Assembly (NCBI RefSeq): GCF_003550015.1
Contig: NZ_QXEV01000002.1
Span: 62,001 to 126,000, forward strand
Source of the DNA: Anaeroplasma bactoclasticum
GTDB taxonomy: Bacteria > Bacillota_I > Bacilli_A > Acholeplasmatales > Anaeroplasmataceae
Direction: 5' to 3'
Length of the DNA: 64,000 bases
Position 1 is the stretch's first letter. Every line of letters starts with the position of its first letter. The position numbers and the translations under genes are program-made. The notes under the pieces were generated by a model. The model was not told the DNA's origin. It worked only from the letters and a program-made list of their open reading frames with translations, and did no database searches. Shown in pieces: positions 26,052 to 32,393 of this stretch.

Positions 26052-26378
26052 TTAGGTATGTAATTCTCCCCAGTCATCTCCATCATCCCATGAGCCATCA
26101 TTAGCAACACCTGATGTAGATGTTTCTACTCCCGTAGTAGTCTCTGTTGTTGTTTCCAAGGTACTAGTTGTAGTCTCAATTGGACCTGTTGTGGTTTCCA
26201 AAGTGCTAGTTTTAGTTTCATCGGAAGTAGTGGTTGGTACTTCTGTAGTAGTTTCTATAGAAGTGGTGGTCGATCCGTCTCCCTTAGTCGTTTTGGTTTT
26301 GTCTGATGTATTGCTGTTACAAGAGACTAAAGCTAATAAACCAATCAGACATGGAAATAAAATAAATTTTATTTTCAT
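26052..26378 (-). CDS. Thr-rich lipoprotein with acidic tail
   Basis: 108 residues. The N terminus is a lipoprotein signal (FLIGLLALVSC-type; lipobox LVSC, lipidated Cys at about 20). Residues about 25-90 are a low-complexity stretch dominated by TTT, with repeated units such as STLETTTGPIETTT, suited to an extended, perhaps glycosylated, stalk. The last 15 residues are acidic and aromatic (SWDDGDDWGELHT). No enzyme domain. It is the first gene behind a promoter and precedes the 43-residue peptide and the amylase by 39 bases. A role as a surface tether or docking site for the starch enzymes is inference. Confidence 0.75.
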   Translation of the reverse strand: MKIKFILFPCLIGLLALVSCNSNTSDKTKTTKGDGSTTTSIETTTEVPTTTSDETKTSTLETTTGPIETTTSTLETTTETTTGVETSTSGVANDGSWDDGDDWGELHT

Positions 26379-26399
26379 ACAAAAAAACTCCTTTGGTTA

Positions 26400-26432
26400 A
26401 TTGTACCATATAACAACAGTGAAATGAATATG
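26400..26432 (-). promoter_or_regulatory. promoter with locus-specific upstream element (lipoprotein-amylase operon)
   Basis: On the minus strand the -10 box is TACAAT (26405-26400). Fourteen bases upstream lies CATATTCATTTCA (26432-26420). The same element with one change, at exactly the same spacing, precedes the peptide gene at 27908. The -35 position falls inside it and is poor, suggesting an activator-dependent promoter. Confidence 0.6.
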
Positions 26433-26485
26433 AAAGGAGCGTGTAAAAAAATGAAAATATCTTGCAATTTTGTGAAAAAATAATG

Positions 26486-26513
26486 AAAAAGACTTACCTA
26501 AAGGTAAGCCTTT
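26486..26513 (-). terminator. terminator of the starch-binding protein gene
   Basis: On the minus strand GGCTTACCT pairs with AGGTAAGTC (one G-U), loop TT, and is followed by TTTTTCATTATTTTTT. It lies about 15 bases past the stop codon. Confidence 0.85.
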
Positions 26514-26526
26514 GTAAAATTATATT

Positions 26527-27768
26527 TTATTCTGGAATGTATAGATATCCGCCAACTTGATTTTTATCATCTCTCCATTCGAAATAGAATGCATTATAGT
26601 TTTCGTAATCGGATAATTTGATATTTACTGTTTGTTTTTTCTTCCAATCGTCGGATTCACCATTATTAATGATAATCCATTCTGCGTTTTCAGGAATAGT
26701 CACTTTATAAACCTCTTCTCCTTGGTCGTTTGTGTGGTCATATGTCATTTCTTGTCCTGGCCAATTACCTGTTAAGTTAATATCCTCTGTGCCATTATTA
26801 TACCAAATATGAGCATGAAGATTTGTCCAATCAGTCCAGTTCCTTGTCACATATAGTACAGTCGTATCAAAGCTTACACTGTAGCCACAGTCAGAACAGG
26901 AAATTGTTCTCGTTGTTCCTGATGTAGAACCAGATAGATTATGTGGTGTTTCATCAAAATCATCACCACAAATTGTACAATGACTCCAATGTCTATTATC
27001 GTTATGTTGAGTTACAATATTATGCTCTGTAGTTGGATGTGCATATGCATTTCCATCCTGCTGAATATAATAATTGTCGCTTGAGGAAACTGGCATATCG
27101 CCTGATTTATGGGTGTCAGAACCATCACTGAATACTACTGTAGTGAAGCCTGCATCTGGCATATAGTCGAAATAATAAATACTATTGTCAGCATCATATA
27201 GATGCATTTGTTCACCAGGGAAGTTTGCATTTTGAACATTTGTGCCAAACATATAGTAGTACAAGTTTGTTCCCCAATCATCGTATTTTTGAACAAAATA
27301 CTGTCTCTTTCCACCAATTAACCAAGCAGAAGCAGTTGCATCCTCGCTAGAACCATCTGCATAGTTATAAGTGAAAGTAGGAGTGATTCTCCAACCAGCT
27401 TTAGAATCGATATTTGTAATAGTTGCTACTGCATAATATGTACCATCAACTTTTGCTTTTCCATTTTCACCAGAAATGGATTCATAAACAGTGGTAGTTG
27501 TTTGAGGAATTGAATCTTTATCTTGTTCCCCATTTTTAGTTAGTTTAAAGTTCATTTCAATACTTGTGATATCATCTAGAGATTTACCATTAAGTTCCAT
27601 TGTACTTATGAAACGCATAGAAGTACCAGCTGCATTCATCTGATATTCAAGTTTTGTGTTAATAGTATCTGCGTCGCTTGGACCAGCTGCATTTACTGTA
27701 GCTGCGAAAGTAAATGGTAATGCAAGCGCACTTACGCCTAAAATAGCTGTTTTAATCATTTTATTCAT
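26527..27768 (-). CDS. secreted non-catalytic starch-binding protein
   Basis: 413 residues. Signal peptide 1-27 (VNA-AG), then the N-terminal domain shared with the three large enzymes (about 35-150; MRFISTMELNGKSLDDIT, TYYAVATIT, GWRITPTFTY). Two CBM26-type modules follow: about 155-240 (NFPGEQM, TTVVFSDGSDTHKSGD) and about 302-413 (NWPGQEM, WIIINNGESDDW), separated by a CxxC module (CTICGDDF, CSDCGYS). No glycoside hydrolase domain is present. The start at 27768 is chosen because AGGGAGGA lies eight bases before it; the frame is open a little further. It follows the 41-residue peptide gene by 14 bases. Probably helps hold starch near the cell. Confidence 0.85.
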   Translation of the reverse strand: MNKMIKTAILGVSALALPFTFAATVNAAGPSDADTINTKLEYQMNAAGTSMRFISTMELNGKSLDDITSIEMNFKLTKNGEQDKDSIPQTTTTVYESISGENGKAKVDGTYYAVATITNIDSKAGWRITPTFTYNYADGSSEDATASAWLIGGKRQYFVQKYDDWGTNLYYYMFGTNVQNANFPGEQMHLYDADNSIYYFDYMPDAGFTTVVFSDGSDTHKSGDMPVSSSDNYYIQQDGNAYAHPTTEHNIVTQHNDNRHWSHCTICGDDFDETPHNLSGSTSGTTRTISCSDCGYSVSFDTTVLYVTRNWTDWTNLHAHIWYNNGTEDINLTGNWPGQEMTYDHTNDQGEEVYKVTIPENAEWIIINNGESDDWKKKQTVNIKLSDYENYNAFYFEWRDDKNQVGGYLYIPE

Positions 27769-27782
27769 GTCAATAATCCTCC

Positions 27783-27908
27783 CTAGCTCCATAGATCGTC
27801 AGCACTGATTACAAGTCCATCAGTACCTGCTCCACCATTAGATACAGCGATAACATCGACAAGCTCTAATTCGTCTTCTTTAATCATCGGTTTTTCGTAT
27901 TTTTTCAT
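27783..27908 (-). CDS. 41-residue Y-x-x-P peptide upstream of starch-binding protein
   Basis: 41 codons, ATG at 27908 and TAG at 27783, behind AAAGGGTGGAGAGT. It begins MKKYEKPMIKEDE, continues ELVDVIAVSNGG and ends in an acidic tail (SADDLWS). It is a paralogue of the peptide at 25881-26012 and holds the same place, just upstream of a secreted protein with the shared N-terminal domain. The frame is open upstream, but that part overlaps the promoter. No signal peptide, no Cys. Function unknown. Confidence 0.8.
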   Translation of the reverse strand: MKKYEKPMIKEDELELVDVIAVSNGGAGTDGLVISADDLWS

Positions 27909-27958
27909 ACTCTCCACCCTTTCTGTTATGTAGTTTAAAAAATACTCTATGATATTTA

Positions 27959-27991
27959 ATTGTAACATAGTTATATTTTGAAAGGAATATG
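27959..27991 (-). promoter_or_regulatory. promoter with locus-specific upstream element (peptide/starch-binding protein)
   Basis: On the minus strand the -10 box is TACAAT (27964-27959), followed by TAA. Fourteen bases upstream lies CATATTCCTTTCA (27991-27979), 12 of 13 bases identical to the element at 26420-26432. Transcription would start about 40-45 bases before the peptide ATG. Confidence 0.6.
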
Positions 27992-28031
27992 TAAATGACT
28001 GAAAAGTAACAGAAAACAATGTTTTTGTATG

Positions 28032-28062
28032 AAAAAAAGAGATTGGAATGACTCCAATCCCT
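28032..28062 (-). terminator. terminator of the lipoprotein amylase gene
   Basis: On the minus strand GATTGGAG pairs with TTCCAATC around a short loop and is followed by TCTTTTTTT. It starts 13 bases past the stop codon. Confidence 0.85.
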
Positions 28063-28074
28063 TATTTTTAGTTT

Positions 28075-30594
28075 TTAAGCTGTATAGTTAGAAGTTGCTC
28101 CTGAGTAGTTATAACAATTTGTTGTAATTGTAATATCAGATGTCTGAGAAGAACCACCATTAGAGAAAATTACCTTTTCCCAGTTAGTAAGAATGCCTGT
28201 TGATTCAAGCTTCCATACATAATAACCATTAACCTTTTGGCTAGTCTTTGTCATCTTAACACCTGGCCAGCTAGATAACTGATTACCAGAACCGCCATTG
28301 CCCTTCCAAGCATATACATAAACCTTTGACCAACCCTTATTGTTAATGAAGTAAATTACATTATTATTTACTGTATTATTTGTAGTTGTTGGAGTGTATG
28401 TAGAAGCTGTACCAGAACCATTGTAGCAGTTTGTTGTGATTGTAATATCTGAAGTCTTAGAAGAACCACCATTAGTGAAGATTACCTTTTCCCAATTAGT
28501 TAAGAAGTTAGTAGATGTATACTTCCATACATAATAACCATTAACTTTTTCGCTAGTCTTAGTCATCTTAACACCTGGCCAGTTAGAATTTTGGTTACCA
28601 GAACCACCATTGCCCTTCCAAGCGTATACATAAACTGTAGACCAACCTTTATTATTAATGAAGTAAATTGTGTTCTTATCTGTAGTCTGTGTACCAGTAC
28701 CAGTGCCTGTGCCTGTACCAGAACCAGAAGTGGATGGAGTATAAATAGAAGCTGTACCAGCTGCATTGAAGCAGTTACCAGTGATTGCTAAATCACTAGT
28801 CTGAGAATAACCACCATTAGAGAAAATTACCTTTTCCCAATTTGTTAAGAAATTAGTAGATTCAAGCTTCCATACATAATAACCATTAACTTTTTCACTA
28901 GTCTTAGTCATCTTAACACCAGGCCAGTTAGAGTTTTGGTTACCAGAACCGCCATTGCCCTTCCAAGCGTATACATATACATTAGACCAGTTACCTGTAT
29001 TAACGAAATAGATTACATTCTTATTAACATTAGATGGTAATGTAGAACCTGTACCAGTGCCAGTACCAGTACCTGTACCAGAGCCAGAAGTAGAGCCTTC
29101 CTTATAAAGAACTGCGATACCACTTTGGTTATCCATTGTACCAGAAACCTTACCATTAGATACTGTGAAGGAATTACCAGTTACATAATCCTTATATGTA
29201 CCATTCTTCATAACGGAAGGTACTGTTACATTGCTTACAGAATAGTTAGAACCAGAGCTTACTAATACCATACCAGATTCATTACTATTGTATCTAACAA
29301 CCTGAGAATAACCACCATTGTTAGCTACATATTCAGAGGCTGTGCCCCAGTAATTTCTGAACTTATTAACGCCTTCAACCTGTCTCCAAGTGTAAGCAGT
29401 AGAACCCTTTGCACCAAGCTTAGTTGTACAAGAATTCCAATTTCCATCTGTAGGTCTTGCGAAATATAAGCACTCTGCGCCATTTCTAGAACCCATAATT
29501 GCATAAGTCTTATTGATATTATAAATAGATGTACCAGTTGATTCCTGATCATCATTTGCATATGTATCATGAGATTCAGCCCATACAACTACCTTATCAC
29601 CAGATAGGTTAGTTGTGTAATATGCAGATTGTGCAGCTGCATAATTAGCGTTAAAGCTATTTCTTAAATCGTTACCTGTCTTGTTATCGATAACGTCCAT
29701 ATACTTTGTATACCAAGAATAAGATCTATTATTACCACAAGAATATAAGATTTCACCATAGTAATAAGGCTTTGCCTTACCCTTAGACTGTGCATAAGAA
29801 GTAGTACCATTGATTACTGTTGGCCAGAATGCAGATGCACCATAAGGCTCACTTGAATTATCTGTTTCAATGTGCTTAGCAGCATCAAATCTAAATCCAT
29901 CAACACCACAGTCGATATATTTTTTACATAGAGATAATACTCTCTTTTGTACATAAGAATCATGTGTATTCAAATCTGGTAAACCGATATTACCATTTGT
30001 TGTACACCAAGAATCACTTGCGCCATTATATGTTTCGGAATGAAGCTTAGCTCCACCAGAAATATAACCATTAGAACCATAAATTGTAGGTTCATATTCT
30101 TTAACGCCCTGATCGAAATGATCATAAGAACCAGCTAAGTGGTTAGCAACAACGTCCACAATTACCTTTAAGCCCTTATTATGAGCTGCATTAACCATAG
30201 ATTGTAATTCAGATTTTGTACCAAGTGCATTATTCTTTGTTGCAATACTAAATCCAAGTGGCTGATATAATTTCCACCATGCTTCCTTAGAAGTGTTTCC
30301 TGCCCAATAATCCTTTTGTGGCTGCATTGGGGAAGTCTGAATAGTTGTAAATCCAGCTGCCTTAATAGAATCTAGGTTAGCCTTAATAGTTGACATTGAC
30401 CAGTCCCATGCATGGAAAATATTACCATTGTCAATAGAATTTGCTAAAGTAGCATTTGGTAATGTTGTAGTTGCATTTAATTGAGTATCGATGTTTTCAA
30501 CATCCTCACTTTTTGCAGTGGAGCAAGAAGTGGCGGAAATTGCAGTTAAAGCTAAAACGGCTGCAATTGAAATTCCTTTAAAAAGCTTTTTCAT
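28075..30594 (-). CDS. lipoprotein alpha-amylase (GH13_28-like) with three tandem CBM26 modules
   Basis: Membrane-anchored extracellular alpha-amylase, 839 residues. Lipoprotein signal with lipobox ending at Cys24 (ISATSC). The catalytic domain starts almost at once (about 50) and lacks the N-terminal domain of the other enzymes. Asp237 (GFRFDAAKHIE), Glu281 (YYGEIL) and Asp343 (WAESHDTYAND) are the predicted catalytic residues; an AmyE-like beta domain ends near 498. Three nearly identical CBM26 modules lie at about 527-613, 641-735 and 745-839; the first two are followed or preceded by Gly-Thr repeat linkers (502-516, 622-635). Start ATG follows AGAGGAG by 12 bases. It is monocistronic, between its own promoter and terminator. 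Confidence 0.94.
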   Translation of the reverse strand: MKKLFKGISIAAVLALTAISATSCSTAKSEDVENIDTQLNATTTLPNATLANSIDNGNIFHAWDWSMSTIKANLDSIKAAGFTTIQTSPMQPQKDYWAGNTSKEAWWKLYQPLGFSIATKNNALGTKSELQSMVNAAHNKGLKVIVDVVANHLAGSYDHFDQGVKEYEPTIYGSNGYISGGAKLHSETYNGASDSWCTTNGNIGLPDLNTHDSYVQKRVLSLCKKYIDCGVDGFRFDAAKHIETDNSSEPYGASAFWPTVINGTTSYAQSKGKAKPYYYGEILYSCGNNRSYSWYTKYMDVIDNKTGNDLRNSFNANYAAAQSAYYTTNLSGDKVVVWAESHDTYANDDQESTGTSIYNINKTYAIMGSRNGAECLYFARPTDGNWNSCTTKLGAKGSTAYTWRQVEGVNKFRNYWGTASEYVANNGGYSQVVRYNSNESGMVLVSSGSNYSVSNVTVPSVMKNGTYKDYVTGNSFTVSNGKVSGTMDNQSGIAVLYKEGSTSGSGTGTGTGTGTGSTLPSNVNKNVIYFVNTGNWSNVYVYAWKGNGGSGNQNSNWPGVKMTKTSEKVNGYYVWKLESTNFLTNWEKVIFSNGGYSQTSDLAITGNCFNAAGTASIYTPSTSGSGTGTGTGTGTQTTDKNTIYFINNKGWSTVYVYAWKGNGGSGNQNSNWPGVKMTKTSEKVNGYYVWKYTSTNFLTNWEKVIFTNGGSSKTSDITITTNCYNGSGTASTYTPTTTNNTVNNNVIYFINNKGWSKVYVYAWKGNGGSGNQLSSWPGVKMTKTSQKVNGYYVWKLESTGILTNWEKVIFSNGGSSQTSDITITTNCYNYSGATSNYTA
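28099..29016 (-). repeat. three tandem DNA repeats encoding CBM26 modules
   Basis: Copies at about 29016-28756, 28674-28414 and 28359-28099 are highly alike at the base level; long shared words encode AWKGNGGSGNQ, WPGVKMTKTS and TNWEKVIF. They arose by recent duplication inside the gene and could recombine. Linkers between copies 1 and 2 are Gly-Thr repeats; between 2 and 3 a Thr-Asn linker. Confidence 0.85.
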
Positions 30595-30823
30595 AATTTG
30601 TTTTGTCTCCTCTTTATTCTTTTCTAAAACTTATTAATACTTTTTTTACTACTCAATATTTAGTTGTCTCCTTGTTTTTGCTAAAAAATAACCTTCAAAA
30701 GCGCTTACTTGTTAATTTTCACCTCTAGTCATTATTATTTTTATTTAATAGGATAAGAATATCCTTTAAGAACAATGTTCGCTTCTGTTATACAAATGTA
30801 CGTATAATGTTTTACTTACTTGC
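30595..30823 (-). other. long leader of the lipoprotein amylase gene
   Basis: If transcription starts behind the -10 box at 30824-30829, the leader is about 220 bases. It holds the cre-like site at 30697-30708 and a second ribosome-site-like AAGGAGA about 75 bases before the real start, with only a ten-codon frame behind it. I see no riboswitch or terminator in it. Confidence 0.4.
30697..30708. promoter_or_regulatory. cre-like (catabolite repression) site
   Basis: AAAAGCGCTTAC contains the palindrome AAGCGCTT and matches the CcpA operator core AAAGCGCTT. It lies in the leader of the lipoprotein amylase, about 100 bases before the start codon, where bound CcpA could block transcription. CcpA itself is not in the window; other LacI-family regulators bind similar sites. 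Confidence 0.45.
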
Positions 30824-30832
30824 ATTATAGCA
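30824..30832 (-). promoter_or_regulatory. extended -10 promoter of the lipoprotein amylase
   Basis: TGCTATAAT on the minus strand (TG-n-TATAAT). The -35 position is T-rich without a clear hexamer. It lies just past the hslO terminator. Confidence 0.4.
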
Positions 30833-30839
30833 TCGTTAT

Positions 30840-30882
30840 ATTTATAAAAAAAGAAAAAGTTTGCCCTTTACAGCAAACTTTA
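30840..30882 (-). terminator. terminator of hslO
   Basis: On the minus strand AAAGTTTGC pairs with GCAAACTTT, then TTTCTTTTTTTATAAA. It lies about 35 bases past the hslO stop codon. Confidence 0.85.
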
Positions 30883-30913
30883 AAATCTCGAAACAGTTTC
30901 AAAAATTGACTAC

Positions 30914-31783
30914 CTATTTAGTAGCTTTTAATATTAAACTTTTTAAATCATTTTCCGAAAAAATATACTTCTTGTTACAAAAATTACAATTAATCTCTGC
31001 TTTATGATCCTCATTTAGGATAGAAATAAGCTCTTCCTTACCTAAAGATAAAAGGCCACGCTCAAATCTTTCTTTAGAACAAGTGCACTCATATTTTAAC
31101 TCTTTTGTTTCTAGTAATTGATAATCACCATCAGTGATTTCTTTGATGATATCCTCTGCAGAATATCCCTCATCAATCATAGTAGAACAACTCTTTAGAG
31201 TTGAAAGCTTAGCTTCAAGCTTCTCTAAATACTCTTCCTTACAGCCAGGCATAACCTGAATTAAAAAGCCACCAGCAGCTTTTACCTTAGATTCTTTATC
31301 AAATAAAACACCAAGTCCAACAGAGGATGGAATTTGCTCACTTTTAGCAAAATAATAAGTGAAGTCTTCTGCAATCTCTCCAGAAATGATTTCAGATGAA
31401 GAACTAAATGGAGCTCTCATGTGTAAATCCTTGATAACCTCAATCTGACCAGCACCTACTGCTTTAGCTACAGCCTGTTTGCCATCGTTATATCTTAAAT
31501 CTACACCAGGGTTTTCACAAAAACCTCTAACCTTACCATCATTTGCACCAACGATAATTTTACCGATTGGTCCATCTCCTAAAATTTTGATAGTTAAATA
31601 ATCATCATTTTTATATGTACATGACATAATTGCAGCCATAGTTAATGTTCTTCCAAGTGCGCTACAGCTTGTTGGCCATAGATTGAAAATCTCTTCCGCA
31701 TGCTTGACAATATCTGTAGTGATAGCTGCATAGATTCTTACTGTTTGATTCATACAGTAAGCTTTCTGTAAATAATTATCCAT
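30914..31783 (-). CDS. hslO: Hsp33 redox-regulated chaperone
   Basis: Holdase chaperone switched on by oxidation in the cytosol, 289 residues. The substrate domain carries AAGGFLIQVMPG; the C-terminal redox switch has its four zinc-binding Cys in CTCSKERFERG and CNFCNKKY. The start is the ATG at 31783, behind GCGGTGATAAAA; an in-frame GTG nine bases upstream lies inside that ribosome site and is rejected. It stands alone, between its terminator and the divergent arg leader. Confidence 0.95.
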   Translation of the reverse strand: MDNYLQKAYCMNQTVRIYAAITTDIVKHAEEIFNLWPTSCSALGRTLTMAAIMSCTYKNDDYLTIKILGDGPIGKIIVGANDGKVRGFCENPGVDLRYNDGKQAVAKAVGAGQIEVIKDLHMRAPFSSSSEIISGEIAEDFTYYFAKSEQIPSSVGLGVLFDKESKVKAAGGFLIQVMPGCKEEYLEKLEAKLSTLKSCSTMIDEGYSAEDIIKEITDGDYQLLETKELKYECTCSKERFERGLLSLGKEELISILNEDHKAEINCNFCNKKYIFSENDLKSLILKATK

Positions 31784-31899
31784 TTTTATCACCGCAAGTA
31801 TTGTATCACAAAGGGGATATGAAATCTATAAAAAAATAAAATCAGTTTAAAATTTGATTATTTATCATTATTTATACATATAATTCGAAAATGTTGTAG

Positions 31900-31937
31900 A
31901 AAAAACGTTAAACAAACAACCCTTGAAAACGTTTTTT
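31900..31937. repeat. inverted repeat upstream of the arg promoter
   Basis: AAAAAACGTT (31900-31909) and AACGTTTTTT (31928-31937) are perfect reverse complements, each centred on the palindrome AACGTT. They lie 25 to 62 bases before the -35 box of the arg promoter and could be a regulator site. They do not match the ARG-box consensus; the right half resembles a cre site with one mismatch. Confidence 0.4.
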
Positions 31938-31961
31938 AATCCATTTTTATAAGAATAGTTA

Positions 31962-31989
31962 TTGACAAGTATGATTATGGTTTTATAAT
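31962..31989 (+). promoter_or_regulatory. promoter of the arg operon
   Basis: TTGACA (31962-31967) and TATAAT (31984-31989) are 16 bases apart, both perfect consensus hexamers. Transcription would begin near 31996, giving a leader of about 400 bases before argG. Confidence 0.92.
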
Positions 31990-31993
31990 TAAA

Positions 31994-32139
31994 GTATCTA
32001 TTTTGGGCCGGTTCCTTAATAGATACCCCTAGCAAAGATAGTTTAATAAAATAAACTTGAGTATAATTATGGGACTAAGTCTTAGATTCATAATTATTAG
32101 TCCCGAAATAAAAAGTGGGACTAATATAGTCCTTTTTTT
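31994..32139 (+). ncRNA. unidentified attenuator/riboswitch-like leader element
   Basis: It opens with a nine-base stem (GTATCTATT 31994-32002 with AATAGATAC 32018-32026). Then come four segments with switching potential: GGGACTAA (32071-32078), TTAGTCCC (32097-32104), GGGACTAA (32117-32124) and TAGTCC plus T7 (32127-32139). Segments 1:2 with 3:4 form a terminator; 2:3 pair over nine bases and would prevent it. The element precedes and is separate from the T-box. It resembles no riboswitch class I can recall. The terminator part is included here and listed separately. Confidence 0.6.
32117..32139 (+). terminator. first (upstream) attenuator terminator of the arg leader
   Basis: GGACTA pairs with TAGTCC around three bases and is followed by seven T residues (32133-32139). 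Its left arm can instead pair with TTAGTCCC at 32097-32104. Confidence 0.75.
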
Positions 32140-32165
32140 ATTACTCAAGGTAATCTTTGATTGAT

Positions 32166-32360
32166 AAAAAGAGGAGTAAGCTTTGATAGCATTATAGAGA
32201 GTCTTGGAGGGTGGAAGCAAGACATGCGAATATTGCTGAACGCGTTTTTTAGAGAAGATAGTTTCCCGCTTTAAGGGATTTGAGGTGGCTAATTATTATT
32301 AGCAATTAGAGTGGTACCGCGCTTATATGCGTCTCTTTCATTTGAAAGAGACTTTTTTTT
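32166..32360 (+). ncRNA. T-box leader, likely Arg-specific
   Basis: The T-box sequence AGAGTGGTACCGCG is at 32308-32321. Upstream are stem I elements: GAGGAGTAAGC with the AGTA bulge, the GAGGGTGGAAGC apical region and the specifier strand, where GAA (32238-32240) is followed by CGC, an Arg codon. Uncharged tRNA would pair its CCA end with TGGT in the T-box and stabilise the antiterminator. The downstream arg genes agree with an Arg specifier, but the exact codon register is my reading. Confidence 0.92.
32331..32360 (+). terminator. T-box terminator
   Basis: GTCTCTTTC (32331-32339) pairs with GAAAGAGAC (32344-32352), followed by eight T residues. It is the terminator competing with the T-box antiterminator. 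Confidence 0.92.
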
Positions 32361-32393
32361 ATGCTAAAATATTTTTTAAGGAGGAATTTGAAA

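Noticed and set aside
13669-27768. Repeated short units in the amylase region as a CRISPR array
   Set aside because: The repeats are in-frame coding modules (CxxC units, CBM26) of varied length and sequence; there are no regular spacers or cas genes.
25881-27908. Micro-peptides as confirmed lasso-peptide precursors
   Set aside because: Only the Y-x-x-P spacing fits; no RRE protein, leader peptidase or cyclase is in the window and the genes neighbour starch enzymes.
30624-30656. Ten-codon TTG frame behind AAGGAGA in the amylase leader
   Set aside because: Very short, weak start codon, no resemblance to the Y-x-x-P peptides.
31793-31961. ARG boxes for ArgR upstream of argG
   Set aside because: AT-rich palindromic words exist, but none matches the TGAATxxxxATTCA pattern well enough to separate it from background.
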